From Ypsolopha sequella (Eukaryota; Arthropoda; Insecta; Lepidoptera; Ypsolophidae), in the NCBI GenBank assembly GCA_934047225.1, contig OW203989.1:19567977-19631976 (forward strand): DNA of 64,000 nucleotides, in the 5' to 3' direction. Under the pieces are notes generated by a model. That model saw only the letters and a program-made list of their open reading frames with translations, searched no databases and was not told the DNA's origin. Shown here in pieces: positions 21,325-32,103 of this stretch. Position 1 is the first letter of the stretch. Every line of letters starts with the position of its first letter. Position numbers and translations under genes: made by a program.

Positions 21325-21840
21325 TCACCTCTCTACGGCCTATAGGTATGTACCTATACAAGTAGTAAATAGTTTCCTTCTATCAGAATCGATAACTTAA
21401 ATAATGACTTTCCCATTGCGCGAGAGATATTGCCTAGGTGTCCAGAATAACAATCAGTTGGGCGCCTGCCGTTCGAGTGACGTGAGGCCAAACCTAATGT
21501 GGGCTGCTACAGAATGATCGATCCTGTACCTATCTGATGAGAAAAACGATACCTAAGTTGAAGTTGACTGGCTGACCTTTTCTGAAATGAAGTGCTACTC
21601 ATGATGTGAGTGTAGAAATAATAAATACTCAACATGTCGTCACCACATGTATCCTTGAGTGGGTGTCAGAGGTGTTACTGAGTGAGTACTGTCACTAGAA
21701 CAGCCAAGTCTAACAATAACCTCTTTTCACCGACGATTTTAACGTCCCAGCGTGATCCTATTGCTGTACTTAAAGCACAAATACACGGTACTTAGTTTTA
21801 TACAAATATTATGCAAATATAGATTCTGAAAAACTCATTC
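21325..21840. other. No recognisable feature
   Basis: Unique-looking sequence with no terminal repeats or ORF support. Confidence 0.45.
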
Positions 21841-21845
21841 ATCCA

Positions 21846-21912
21846 GCATGATTCGAACCTGGGTCTTAAGATTGAGAGACCGGCGTACTGGCGACTGAGC
21901 TACCGGTGCTTT
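21846..21912 (-). ncRNA. tRNA-like sequence, probably a SINE head
   Basis: The minus strand reads AGCACCGGTAGCTCAGTCGCCAG, an A-box-like D arm, and later CCCAGGTTCGAATCATG, a good B box (GGTTCGAATC). The anticodon stem GGTCT/AGACC closes over an oversized 10-base loop, and the acceptor ends do not pair well. A functional tRNA is therefore unlikely. It reads as the 5' head of a tRNA-derived SINE or a tRNA pseudogene. Confidence 0.45.
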
Positions 21913-22220
21913 TTAATTTATATTAAATTTAAAGTAACATTGATATGTATGCACCATCTCATATTGTTGTTAAGTTAATGTAAGTTTACGGTTCCATAAA
22001 CTCACATAAATCAAATTCACGTAAATAAAAATAAATATTTTTTTTCATGGTTGTAAAATAAACCGTAACAGTGTACATTTACACCGTAAACATTTTACTT
22101 TCAAAACACGTAACATCGATGCCCTTAGATATAGTAAACAGGGGCGTACCATGCTACTCGCAAATTCAAATGGATTGTATTATTTGGGAGCACCAACATA
22201 CCTTCATAAAACTTCAATAC

Positions 22221-22420
22221 ATAGAAAGAAAAAAAGGAAAGAGCTTTATTTCAAACACCACAGAAAACAAAAAGAAAACAAATTACAAACGAAATAGCTA
22301 TATTATGTGGTTATGAAAAAGGAGTCCAGCTCAGCTTAATGCCACAGCCGAAGCCACAGCGCTGGTATTCTGCTGGATTCTACTAAAATTAAAACGAGTA
22401 ACTATAACATAATAATCTAA
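22221..22420 (-). mobile_element. Non-LTR 3' UTR-like fragment
   Basis: The minus strand carries GCTGTGGCTTCGGCTGTGG ... AAATAAAGCTCTTTCC, with the AATAAA typical of LINE 3' ends. The AAAGAGCTTTATTTC word recurs at 41080-41095 with a similar flank. Confidence 0.45.
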
Positions 22421-22424
22421 ACAT

Positions 22425-24350
22425 AAGAATATCAAACTTAAAGTAAAAAGCGTAAAGTGTGAAATACATACAAATGATAAGAAAAATCAATAAATTGTAG
22501 TCGATTAATAAGTAAATATGTAAATCTGAAATAAATAAACTAATAATAGTGTAAATACTTTAAAAAAAAATCATATTTATAAAAATACTACATGGATTAT
22601 TTCATATCAAGGCATCGTTATTTGCTTTTCAATTAAATGGCACTTAAGCTTAGTTCTAAAATTAGATTTTGTCTTGCATTCTCGAATACGAGTAGCTACT
22701 TTACTTTAGGTTAAATTCTTTGGATTCGTAACATTAAACAACTTCCAGCTAGAAATTTGAAATATAAATGAATAAAATAACGCAAAAACGTTTGACATGT
22801 GTACATTGTTTTATTTGGGAGCTATTTTTGGGTTTTGTAGTTTGGTTTCAAGTCTAAAGAAATGACCCTTAAGTATGTGTTTTCATTTTATTACGTTTTA
22901 TTATATTTTTATATCCTCGGATAGCATTCTTGTCTGTCTCATTTTTCCCTACCCCATGTTTTATCTTTGTGAAACGGTCGCAAAAGGCTATCAAATTTTG
23001 TATTCATTGCGAAAAATTATATTTCAGGGCCTTGGCTGTTTACTATACAGTCTATTTTTCAAGAGTTACATTTAATATTAAACAGCTTTTACCTGGTATA
23101 AGTTTGACATTTTAGTAGAAAGTTATAAATATTCAATGAAACCGAATGTCTTTCATAATCACAAAATTTACGTCATTAGGTGCACACTATTTTATTTAAA
23201 AAAACGGAGTACTTAAAATACTGAGACTAAATGTATGAGCTTTTTTCAGCTTGTCAGCAATGTCTCGTATTTATACGTAGTGTATCTGTGACATGTATAA
23301 GTTTGTGTCATATTATTTTAACATTTCTGCTCTTTGTGACAGAGACTCTCGAACACCTGATGAGGGTTTTATGAGACTGCTTTGAAGGTTGCCCAGGTCA
23401 CAGGTCTAAAATATTCAAATGTAAAGTTTGAACAACTGTTCTCAACACACGTTTTATCGTATAATATATAGTTATGAACGTTCGATGGATGGTTATACGA
23501 TGATGACAACTAATTTGTTTCAAAATTTATTTATTTATTTATCACATTACAACTATTATTACAGGTAAATGGAATGGCGAATAAGTTTAAGTTTTTGGTA
23601 ACCTTTTTTTAAACAACCAAAGTTTATTTGTTTTGATAACAGCGAAGAATCAACAATATTACAAATAATCTTATAGAGAAATTGAACACCAAGAGTTTCG
23701 TCTATCTTTCAAAGAGGCGAGGTTGAAAGTCTTGTTTTGGATTTGCTTATAATTTCGATATAAGCAACATATTTAAAATTCCAAACTGTAGATGCAAACT
23801 CTAGGGTACTTCAAACATATATACATTTTTTTTTTTATATTTGTATATTTCTAACAACTTAACATGTTCGCAAGTCAAAAAAAACATTCGGTACGCCTTA
23901 TTTGTGATATAAGTTACAAGTGACGCAAACAGTGACTTTTCTTCAAGTAAAACATCTAAGTCGTATTTTGTACAGTTTTATACATAAGTTTATAAGTATA
24001 TAAAAAGAGCTAGGTACATATACGCACCAAACTAAAGAAGACTTGACACGACAGAAACCTTCATAAATATTAAATTTGCTGTCTGAACAAGTTGAGAAAT
24101 CTCGCAAATTTTTGTTCATGAAAAACACTCGTCAAACTCGAATCGCGTTTGCAATCGTCTGGTGTCTCGTACTCAGAGAGGATACTGATTCCAGGACTGT
24201 TTTTTCACAATTACGGAAAACATGTCAGTCTATAAAAATAACAGCTTTTTTGTAAAGCACCACCTGCTTTGCTACACAATAATAAGGAAAATTTATCATA
24301 AGCGTTACTTAAGTACCTCGCTATATCTTGATTTAGAGAGCCCGTTTGCT
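22425..24350. other. No recognisable feature
   Basis: AT-rich, with small open frames but no domains, terminal repeats or splice-bounded coding blocks that I can support. Confidence 0.4.
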
Positions 24351-24358
24351 CTTGCGTG

Positions 24359-24569
24359 TAGGGTTACTAGATTCAGTTATGTGAATTCCTGACAAAATCC
24401 CTGATAATTCAGTTTATGTCCTGACACTTTTTGTAAATATTTTAATATGATGCGGAGGCAGCGCGATTTTGATCAGTTTGTGTTTCAAAAACGATAAATG
24501 CTAGATTTTCTTGTCAAAAAGCCTAAACTCCTGACGTGTCAGGAAAATTCCTGTCGTCTGGTAACCCTA
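24359..24569. mobile_element. hAT-like non-autonomous element, 211 bp
   Basis: TAGGGTTACTAGA at 24359 and TCTGGTAACCCTA ending 24569 are inverted repeats. An 8-bp duplication CTTGCGTG flanks it (24351-24358 and 24570-24577), the size expected of hAT transposition. CCTGAC words recur inside both ends. No ORF. Confidence 0.85.
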
Positions 24570-24579
24570 CTTGCGTGCG

Positions 24580-25598
24580 AATTATAACCTGCTCAGTCGA
24601 CGCACCTGCGACTCTAGCTAAATACCTATAACCGTTCGTGCATTATTCTACGCAGTACCTCATATAGGGTAGCGCATTGAATTCAGGCCAGTTTGTGGCA
24701 AAACTTATGCTTTAGCAAAGCTGAAATATCACATTCTACGATGTGTTGACGACATATCTACATAGTAGATATGCTATCATCACTTCATCTCTTGAAATTT
24801 TTAGAAGATACTCGTATTCCTTCACTGAATATCAATCTAAAAATATTATTTTCCACTCAGAAGTCCACTCTACGATTTTACATAGCTTAATTTTTGTATC
24901 CTTGCATGTTCTTTTATGAAGTAACTGATGATAAAACTTATTTTGTATTGTTTATCACAAGATCCTTCATTGTTGGAACTGTGGCGTTGAGAAATAAACA
25001 AGTAAAATTGTGGTAGACGTGCAGCCACAAAAATAAGCAGAACTTTTGAACGGGAATACCCCAGCCAATTTCGCACATAGTTAACTGCTACTAATCTTCA
25101 CCCCAGCGAATGGCATTTGCTAGTTTAGTCGGTACCAACGGCGGACTTTGCATTCTCGTCTCTTGAACCACGGATTTTGGAAATTGTATTAGCAGCTGTT
25201 ATATCGTCAAAGATTGCCCCGGGCTAATGTTGATTCAAAGTTTATGTAGATCAGGGTTTCTTGAACTTTATAAATCCTAGGGCTGCTTTAAAAATAACTA
25301 ACCTCGCAGGCCGCTGTCGAATAAACTTTAGAAAAAGGTTGCAAAGCAATTTAATTGTGAGGATTTTTTTAATCATTTACAATATAGACACTTAGTTTTC
25401 TAAATTCTCAATTTCGCTAAACCAATAAAAAGCCAGTCAATGCCGCAGTCCAAATCGTGGCTGCTACATGTATAAATATGTATTGTTGTTCTGTGGTTAG
25501 GTTATTATTACTCAAAGAGATTAATTAAATATTTTAATGAAAATAGAATGTTACTGTTTAGCTTCTAAATTCACTTTAAATTGAGAAGATACAGTTGA
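24580..25598. other. Mostly featureless; possible solo hAT end
   Basis: CAGGGTTTCTTGAACTTT at 25252 resembles a hAT terminus (CAGxGxTTCTxAAACTTT type), but no partner end was found. Nothing else recognised. Confidence 0.35.
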
Positions 25599-25602
25599 TA
25601 AT

Positions 25603-25752
25603 GGTGTCGATTCGGCGCAACACAACTGACAAGACTAACCTTATTTTGAGCGTCCCGTCTTTGTCTTTTCGATACAGAAAGAAAAGGACAGAACACTTAA
25701 ATTAAGTTTAGTCCTGTCAATTAAGTCAAGTTGTGTTGCGCCGAATCGGTGT
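25603..25752. mobile_element. Foldback element, GTGTCGATTCGGCGC family, copy 1
   Basis: The left arm is GTGTCGATTCGGCGCAACAC...TTATTTTGAGCG. The right arm returns TTAAGTCAAGTTGTGTTGCG and CCGAATCGGTGT. The copy at 40159-40318 shares both arms. About 150 bp, no ORF. Confidence 0.85.
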
Positions 25753-25759
25753 TAGTGTC

Positions 25760-26108
25760 ATCTATGTTACCTAAATGATTAAAATTAAGACAAGAATCGA
25801 TGCAAGATCGGTATATAAAGGCTTTTTTCCTGGGGACCCCGGCACTTATGACACGGACCCCATGGGGACCATGGAACCCTCTTTAAACAACCGTGATGTA
25901 GATCCACATAAAACTATGTGCCATAATGTTACTCTTCTCTCAATGTCAGGGGAGTACTGCGAAGTTCATACTTCTCATAAAACTGAACCACTGTAGATTT
26001 ATAAATTTACTACACGCAAAACTAAAAAAGCTATATTTGGGTTACTTCAAAGGTTGTAAAACAAAAATTGTTGAGTGTAAGCAAAAAAATATTTGTTAAA
26101 GTAATAAA
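25760..26108. other. No supported feature
   Basis: A 73-codon open frame starts at 25775 with no recognisable domain or splice context. Confidence 0.35.
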
Positions 26109-26111
26109 AAA

Positions 26112-26320
26112 ACCGGACAAGTGTGAGTCGGACTCGCGCACGAAGGGTTCCGTACCATTATATAAAAAAACGGCAAAAAAAAACATGTCCCCTTAATTGC
26201 GGCAACAGAAATACATCATCTGTGAAAATTTCAACTGTCTAACTATCAGACAGACAGACGGACAGCGGAGTCTTAGTAATGTGGTCCCGTTGGTTACCCT
26301 TTGGGTACGGAACCCTAATT
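26112..26320 (+). repeat. 'GGGTTCCGTACC' dispersed repeat, copy 1
   Basis: It starts ACCGGACAAGTGTGAGTCGG and ACTCGCGCACGAAGGGTTCC, then carries a CAGACAGACGGACAG run and ends TTTGGGTACGGAACCCTAAT. The inverted words GGGTTCCGTACC and GGTACGGAACCC mark its ends. A common lepidopteran repeat; other copies here are at 54792, 62256 and 62505. Confidence 0.75.
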
Positions 26321-26324
26321 AAAA

Positions 26325-27368
26325 AAGGACATAACTGTACCTACTCGGCTTTGATACTAAAAAGCAAGTATGAGCAATTACTTTTAATCCAACTTAGTGA
26401 ACGTTTCATTCCTAGTTAAACGGAAATGTTTCCAAGATGCAAAGATTTTTTTATTTATTCAGAAAATATTTAAATAGTGCAAATGATTTAACATGCAAAC
26501 GAGCAATTTCTTCAAATAATTTATTTCACTGTACTCGTAGCATGATAAAAAAATTATAGTTTGAACTTGTACTTTTTGATCTTTGGTTACATTAAAATAG
26601 TTATAGTTATATTGATGTGCCATTTAATTAATTAATTAAAACATTGACTAGTTAAATGTAAATTTATCTTTTTGTTTTATTGTGAGCATTTAACCAGGAA
26701 TTTCTAAATTAGGAACCCAGAAGTCGAAATTGACAATCAATTCACCACTTTTACTAAAGTTCGTATGTAATGTAATGAATGAGAGATAACATAATGATAA
26801 TTAGTAATAAGTTATTACAAGCATGTCAAAAATCCTGGCAAAAAGTATTTTAAAATGACACACATCATCCACCCAGAACACTGTACAGTATGTTCTTCAT
26901 GAAATATTGCCACACAGCACTCAAATGAGGTCAACATTATTAACTAGAACCATTTCCATTTTTTATCAACTAAATTTTTTCCAATATGAATGTATTTTTA
27001 AAAACAACCCTTTAAAATTCAACAGGAATAACAAGTACGTAAACATGCAGAGTATTCCAGAGCAATCGTCTACAAACACGTCTAGATTTCCAACTATTCA
27101 GCCAAGTTCGTAGCAGCTAGTGCTACGCCGTAGCCGCTTGCTTATTCGTAGCACGCGAGCTATAACTCACACAGTTGCTCGCTGCCACTGACGGCTACCA
27201 ACACCACCCGGGATATATTAAAAGAACGCTAAGTAATTAACGCCGCGAGTTAGGACTACAAACTTGGAAATTGCAATGAGCTTTCGCACACAATACCGAG
27301 GTGATATGCGAAACCCATTTTGTATCGCGTTAAATTATACTTAAACATTAAACAATTAAACCTACACA
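26325..27368. other. AT-rich; small CpG-rich patch
   Basis: 27105-27210 (TAGTGCTACGCCGTAGCCG, then CTACCAACACCACCC) shares the word CTACG(C/G)CGTAGC and the AACACCAC flank with 38510-38610. The two are probably remnants of one element family. Nothing else. Confidence 0.4.
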
Positions 27369-27371
27369 TAC

Positions 27372-27790
27372 ATACATATACTCACACCTGTCTTGCAGAA
27401 GGCTAGGCAGAGACTACAGTTTTCTATCTGCTACGATCCTAACACACCTCTTTCGTCTCTTCCACATTCATCAGTCTAGTCATACAAGCTCTTCTATTCC
27501 GGTTACTTTTGACGTTGCCCTTATTCATTATGTCGCCAATTTAGTCAGCATGTGTCCTTCTAGGGCGGCCTGGTCGAAGTGGACCGGTCACTATGTTTTC
27601 ATTTATCCTCTCTACACGTTCAAACCACCGAAGCATTCCTTTTTCTATTCTAGTCACTACATCTTCTTTCAGGCGGCAACGATCCCGTATGTTGATATTT
27701 TTCACTCTGTCATTCAATGTTAAACCACACATACTCCGTAAGGAACGCATTTCCACTGCAAATAATCTAAACATGAAACTTACATCACAT
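27372..27790 (-). pseudogene. RTE-like non-LTR reverse transcriptase, C-terminal fragment with 3' tail
   Basis: On the minus strand, from 27774: FRLFAVEMRSLRSMCGLTLN, DRVKNINIRDRC, DVVTRIEKGMLRWFERVERI, then after a break CMTRLMNVEE. The end is TAGTCTCTGCCTAGCCTTC with a (TATG)n tail at 27362-27390. The block 'RIEKGxLRWFGHVERM' plus 'MNVEEAKxxCxDRxxW' is typical of a very common lepidopteran endonuclease/RT family, which I place tentatively in the RTE clade. A stop after RRTHAD and the 5' truncation make it dead. Confidence 0.75.
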
Positions 27791-27794
27791 TAAA

Positions 27795-28500
27795 AATATA
27801 AATTAAAATACCGAACAAAAAATCTAATAAGAAAAAATAAACCAACTTACCTGGTATGAAAAATTATGTTTATCAAATAATTGCTTTATGAAAATCTTTT
27901 GGATTAAGGATTTAGACAAAGTAGATGTAGACTAAGTGCTGACATTAATTGAAACCAGTAACTTTTTATCTGTCACAGAAACTTAATAGACGTTCCACTT
28001 AAAAACTCGAAGTTCAGAATTAGTAAGAATTACGTTAAGAAATATTTAAAAATAAAATAGAAGCCCTTTTGTAAGTTTCTCGTTATGGTATTTTTTGGAC
28101 TCGCATTGTCAGTTACTGCTAAACAGTTGTATTATTACACCATTAGAACTGGTAGATATTACCTGGTACCAATCAAACATGTATCATATCTTGTTGGGAA
28201 GTCAGTGCCCGTTGTTCCTGATTTTCTGGACGGGAGTTCTGACAGGATAGTTCGAGTAAAATGAAACGGAGAGTTCATGTTATTTCAGGTGCTGTATTCA
28301 GAGGATAATAGTGTTCGCGTGCGTGTGTTGTATAAGGTTACAGAGAGAGAGAGAGAATGACTTGATATAAAAATGAGTTGAAAAAATGAATACATGATAG
28401 AATGAATAATGATTGAATGAATGTATTTAAACACAACTTTTGAATTACGCTATAAACGGAGCAGCGGCCGGTACCCGACACGCACCGGCTTGAAAATTGT
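27795..28500. other. No recognisable feature
   Basis: Low-complexity GA and AATGAATGA patches near 28345-28420. No coding support. Confidence 0.4.
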
Positions 28501-28505
28501 CTCCA

Positions 28506-28781
28506 ACATATGTGAGTGGTTGACCAAAAAGGGACCTGGAGGGATTGGAAACTTTTTTTTTTGTTTTTTGAGTTTATGGTCTTTTAGCTTTGTTTTGGTC
28601 TAACCAGCATATTTTTACGTGCCGTAGTTTTTTTTTGTGAGCCGAGAAAGTTTTGTAGAAATTACACGAAATTGCCCGCGCACAAGTCGAAACTTGTTTC
28701 TACTTCAAACTTCAAACGCGATTTACTCGAAATCAATTATTTTCCCTTGAGGTCCCTTTTTGGTCAACCACTCACATATGT
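28506..28781. mobile_element. 276-bp DNA element with perfect 32-bp inverted ends
   Basis: 28506-28537 (ACATATGTGAGTGGTTGACC...) is the exact reverse complement of 28750-28781. The interior is unrelated between halves and T-rich. If the TA within CATATG is the duplicated target, the ends would be TGTGAGTGGTTGACC..., compatible with a Tc1/mariner-type element; this is inference. Confidence 0.85.
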
Positions 28782-28784
28782 CTT

Positions 28785-29340
28785 TATCACAATGACATTA
28801 GAATGTCATTGCTTTATCGTATAAACCGAAGAAACGGTTCAAAGTAATTGATACCGAAGGAGAAAACAACTTGTACCTAGTTTTCATAAATACTTTTTCC
28901 ATTTTGGGAAAAATAATATCTCTTGTATATTATTTCTATTTTTTTCTTTTTTAGATCATATTTTTATGATACTCACATGAAAATATACGTCTCTTGATTC
29001 TCAGTGCGTGAATATTTGTATATAATTGAGCTTCTTGGAGCTAAAAATACTTTAAGTTGCCAAAACATGTTATCATGTTCTGGGAGTATAAGTTATCTTT
29101 TTATTATAATCGGAGTATTATGTGTGCTAGAAGAAGATACTATGTATATACAGCAAATAATTGACTCTTGAGACGAGTGGATACGTATTTATTTATGATA
29201 ATCATACAAATATTACATATTTATACCTTTGGAAGTGGTAGAGCTGATAATTTTATTAAACAAAGAATTTTTATGATGCTTCTACATAAAAGACAACATG
29301 AAAAAAAAACTTCTTTATTAATCATATATATCTATGTCGT
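28785..29340. other. No recognisable feature
   Basis: AT-rich sequence; no ORF with family support. Confidence 0.4.
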
Positions 29341-29899
29341 AAATACAGGGTGTTAAGGTTAAATGTCACTCGCTAAGCACAAAGTGCATACCTTAACTTT
29401 GTTTTTCTTGTTTAGAAATTTAAAATTGAAAATCTTTTTGATCTCTGCTATTTGACGCCAATAGCTTAGTATTAATGAGGTTTGTAAAGGAAGAGTTTCA
29501 AATTGTATACACAATTAGTCATGTCATGATCTTCTCAAAACCAACTTAAAATGCTATTTGAACTTGGCTTAGACCAGATCATGACAAATTGCGCATTAAA
29601 TTTTAAACTTTATAAACCTCACTAATACTGAACTATTGGTCTTAACTAGAGATGAAACGGATATCCGGTTACTATCCGGTATCCGGCCTATCCGGCCATA
29701 TTTTTGGTATCCGGTATCCGGCCGGATAGTGGTCAGTATCCGGCCGGATACCGGATACTTAACTCAACATACAAAAAGTCGTTTAAATCACAAAATAGTT
29801 GTATCAATGATTGAATAATCTAAATTCTAATACATAAAGTGAATAAGAATTGAGCTATGGTAGATAAAGACAAGCTTTACATCAATTGTTGGGAATAAC

Positions 29900-29995
29900 T
29901 TGTGACTTTGACTTGTGAAACGTGTATTATATATACCTACTTTGCAAAATAAACTTTTTGAATTTTGAATTTGAATTTGAATTTTGAATTGAATA
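29900..29995 (+). mobile_element. Non-LTR 3' tail inside the hAT element
   Basis: GACTTGTGAAACGTGTATTA, CTACTTTGCAAAATAAACTT and TTTGAATTTGAATTTGAATT: the same 3' UTR and hexamer tail as at 37600-37684. Confidence 0.75.
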
Positions 29996-30100
29996 AACGT
30001 TTATGCTTTTCTTCATACATTACACCAGCTTCTTTTGCTCTCACAATGTACCGAATGTAACTCAACCAACATGTATCTTTTAATAAAAACACATGGTCAT

Positions 30101-30262
30101 ACTGAAATCATACTAAACAACTTTTCCAAAGAAACATACTTGTGGAAATGAAAAAAATACTCATTATGAAAACCTACTTTAAATTTTGAAAGGGCACTGG
30201 GCGGGCAGGTTCAATTTTGGTTTTTCAATATGTTACTTTGGAAAATTTGTTCAGTATGAACA
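30101..30262. mobile_element. Small foldback inside the hAT element
   Basis: TCATACTAAACAACTTTTCC at 30108 and GGAAAATTTGTTCAGTATGA at about 30240-30259 are imperfect inverted arms. The same words (CATACTGAACCACTTTTCCA) occur at 56476 in another foldback. Confidence 0.55.
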
Positions 30263-30722
30263 GTATATTACGCGGTTTAATTTAAAGATACCTGTCCATT
30301 TATATACAGTATACACCACTCCAAGGAGACAAAAGATACATTTCGTTAGGATCGGAAATTGTTTCGCGTTTGCAAACCAGCATTTGTATGATTGTGATAC
30401 GATCATTTAGAAATGATCTTCATTTAAAAAATGCTCGAATAATCTTACTTGCACCCGCACGCACCTTGGTGCGTAATATTTAGACTTGCTCAGTAAGTGC
30501 GAAACGCATATCTTGAGCCGGATATCCGGCCGCCGGATATCCGGCTATCCGACCTAGTGCGTCGCCGGATATCCGGTATCCGGTATCCGGCCAAATCACT
30601 ATCCGTTTCATCTCTAGTCTTAACTGCCTCATACCAGAATGTTTTTAAATTTTTTACTTCTAAACAAGAAATACAAAGTTAAGTTATGCACTTTGTACTA
30701 AGCGACTGACGTTTAACCTTAA

Positions 30723-30999
30723 GATGAAGTTGCGGAGGTTGGAAACTAGCGATAGTACTCGTCCATACGAACAACTTTTACTATGGAGCCAACCCTTGAA
30801 CAACTTTATGTGAAAAAAAATTGAGATATCGAGAAATAAAAAACAGTCGTTTTATACATTTTATAGCTTTGTAACATTTCTATGGAACAGCTGATTTTTT
30901 TTTGTGATTCGAAGCTTGGCTGTACAGTAAAAGTTGTTTGTATGGACCAGTACTTCCCATACAAACTGTTTGCCAGTTTCCGGTTTCCGTAACTTCATC
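30723..30999. mobile_element. TTAA-flanked foldback element, 277 bp
   Basis: GATGAAGTTGCGGAGG at 30723 and CCGTAACTTCATC ending 30999, with long imperfect arms (GGAAACTAGCGATAG against the CCAGTTTCCGG side, CAACTTTTACTATGGAGCC against the GTACAGTAAAAGTTGTT side). TTAA lies on both sides (30719-30722, 31000-31003). Related elements are at 9735-9985 and, in the core, 53151-53382. Confidence 0.85.
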
Positions 31000-31013
31000 T
31001 TAACACCCAGCAT

Positions 31014-31231
31014 TAGGGGGTGTCGATTTTCCACTTTTTTCGAATTTCATACCGTAATAGTGAAATTATTTTGAAAGGATCTAAAAAAGCTCAAATAAAA
31101 AAAATAAAAATTATTGGATGACAGAGGATGTCCTCGAACAATAAATTTTTTTATTTGAGCTTTGATCCATTCAAAATAATTTAACTATTTACATATTAAT
31201 TTCGAAAAAAGTGGAAAATCGACACACCCTA
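31014..31231. mobile_element. Foldback element, 218 bp
   Basis: TAGGGGGTGTCGATTTTCCA and CTTTTTTCGAA on the left; TTCGAAAAAAGTGG and AAAATCGACACACCCTA on the right; TTTGAGCT inverted words inside. It abuts the preceding element by a few bases. Confidence 0.85.
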
Positions 31232-31234
31232 CCC

Positions 31235-31675
31235 AGTATATCAATTAATTCCAAGTACTCAAAACACTAAAAATATAGAATATATATTTATACTATTTCG
31301 AAAAAAAACAAGAATTAATTAGCCTATCTACCTAAAACAGCAGCTATTTTCAGACCCGGGTACTAATCTTGCCCGTTAGTCGAATATGCACCAACAGAAT
31401 TTATGTGAATGCATAATAATTCCTATACTTATAACTTCTTGAAAATAAAGAAGGGTACATTGAAGGTCACATACCACTCAGCCGTTAGACGTAGGGCAAA
31501 CTTTTTTCGCCAACACATCAGTGCAATTGCACTACTATACAAATGTCATTCCATATCTGTTTCCTTGCTTAGTCCACTCCCTGCATTATTCCGCAATAAC
31601 CCGGCGGAAAAATTTCTCACTTGTCCGTGGTTGATAGGATGTCTAATGGCACAGTATTACATAAGTAACAGTATT
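31235..31675. other. No supported feature
   Basis: Part of a 175-codon open frame (31409-31936) with no family resemblance; I do not call it a gene. Confidence 0.4.
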
Positions 31676-31679
31676 ACAT

Positions 31680-31935
31680 CTAGGGCAGTTTCCTTGAAAC
31701 GCTCGGTAGACGCACGCATTAGGGATGCCCACATAAATGCGCGGGAATTGGGTGGCGTCTTATACTCTCCGCGTCCGTACTTAAGGCTGCGTATAAACCT
31801 GGACAAATTAGTGATTTTGCCCCCGCATCCCCGCACCTCAACTGTTTGCGCGACCGGCCGTCACCGGCCGCGAGCGCTATTTCTTAGCTCCCACGAGCGG
31901 TGTGGATCCGCGGTCATTAACCCGTGCACGTGCTA
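31680..31935. promoter_or_regulatory. CpG-rich block, weak promoter/first-exon candidate
   Basis: Dense CpG (GCGCGACCGGCCGTCACCGG, CCGCGAGCGC, CTCCGCGTCCG) in a strongly AT-rich region, without transposon termini. It could be the promoter or untranslated first exon of the minus-strand iRhom-like gene whose first known exon is at 13469, or of a plus-strand gene. No TATA or initiator is convincing. This is inference from composition only. Confidence 0.2.
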
Positions 31936-32103
31936 GTTTTCAATAATAAGTATAATGCATCTACGATGTATAAAATTCAACCCAGTTGACAAAACGGTTT
32001 GTTCGCAATGGCATTTTTTTGCGTAATTGTGTTTGCATCTAATTTTTATATTTCAAAATTTTATTTTTCGAAAGTCATACTTGCAAAGATAATGATGACG
32101 ATG

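Larger units (their letters stand above)
29647..30616. mobile_element. hAT-like element with CCGGATATCC repeats, 970 bp
   Basis: TAGAGATGAAACGGATA at 29647 returns as CCGTTTCATCTCTA ending 30616. The 8-bp duplication GTCTTAAC lies at 29639-29646 and 30617-30624. Both subterminal zones are packed with TATCCGG/CCGGATA words, a plausible transposase-binding array. The interior carries a LINE tail (29900-29995) and a foldback (30101-30262). No transposase ORF. Confidence 0.88.
29346..31010. mobile_element. Outer inverted-repeat element hosting two later insertions
   Basis: The left end is CAGGGTGTTAAGGTTAAATG, with CACAAAGTGCATACCTTAAC and TTCTTGTTTAGAAATTT inside. The right arm is split: TCTAAACAAGAAATACAAAG, GTTATGCACTTTGTAC, GACGTTTAACC up to 30718, then TTAACACCCAG after the TTAA insert. 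Removing the hAT (970+8 bp) and the TTAA foldback (277+4 bp) leaves about 406 bp with long arms. Its own target duplication is not clear. Confidence 0.75.

Noticed and set aside
21846..21912. Functional tRNA gene on the minus strand
   Set aside because: Acceptor stem fails and the anticodon loop is oversized.
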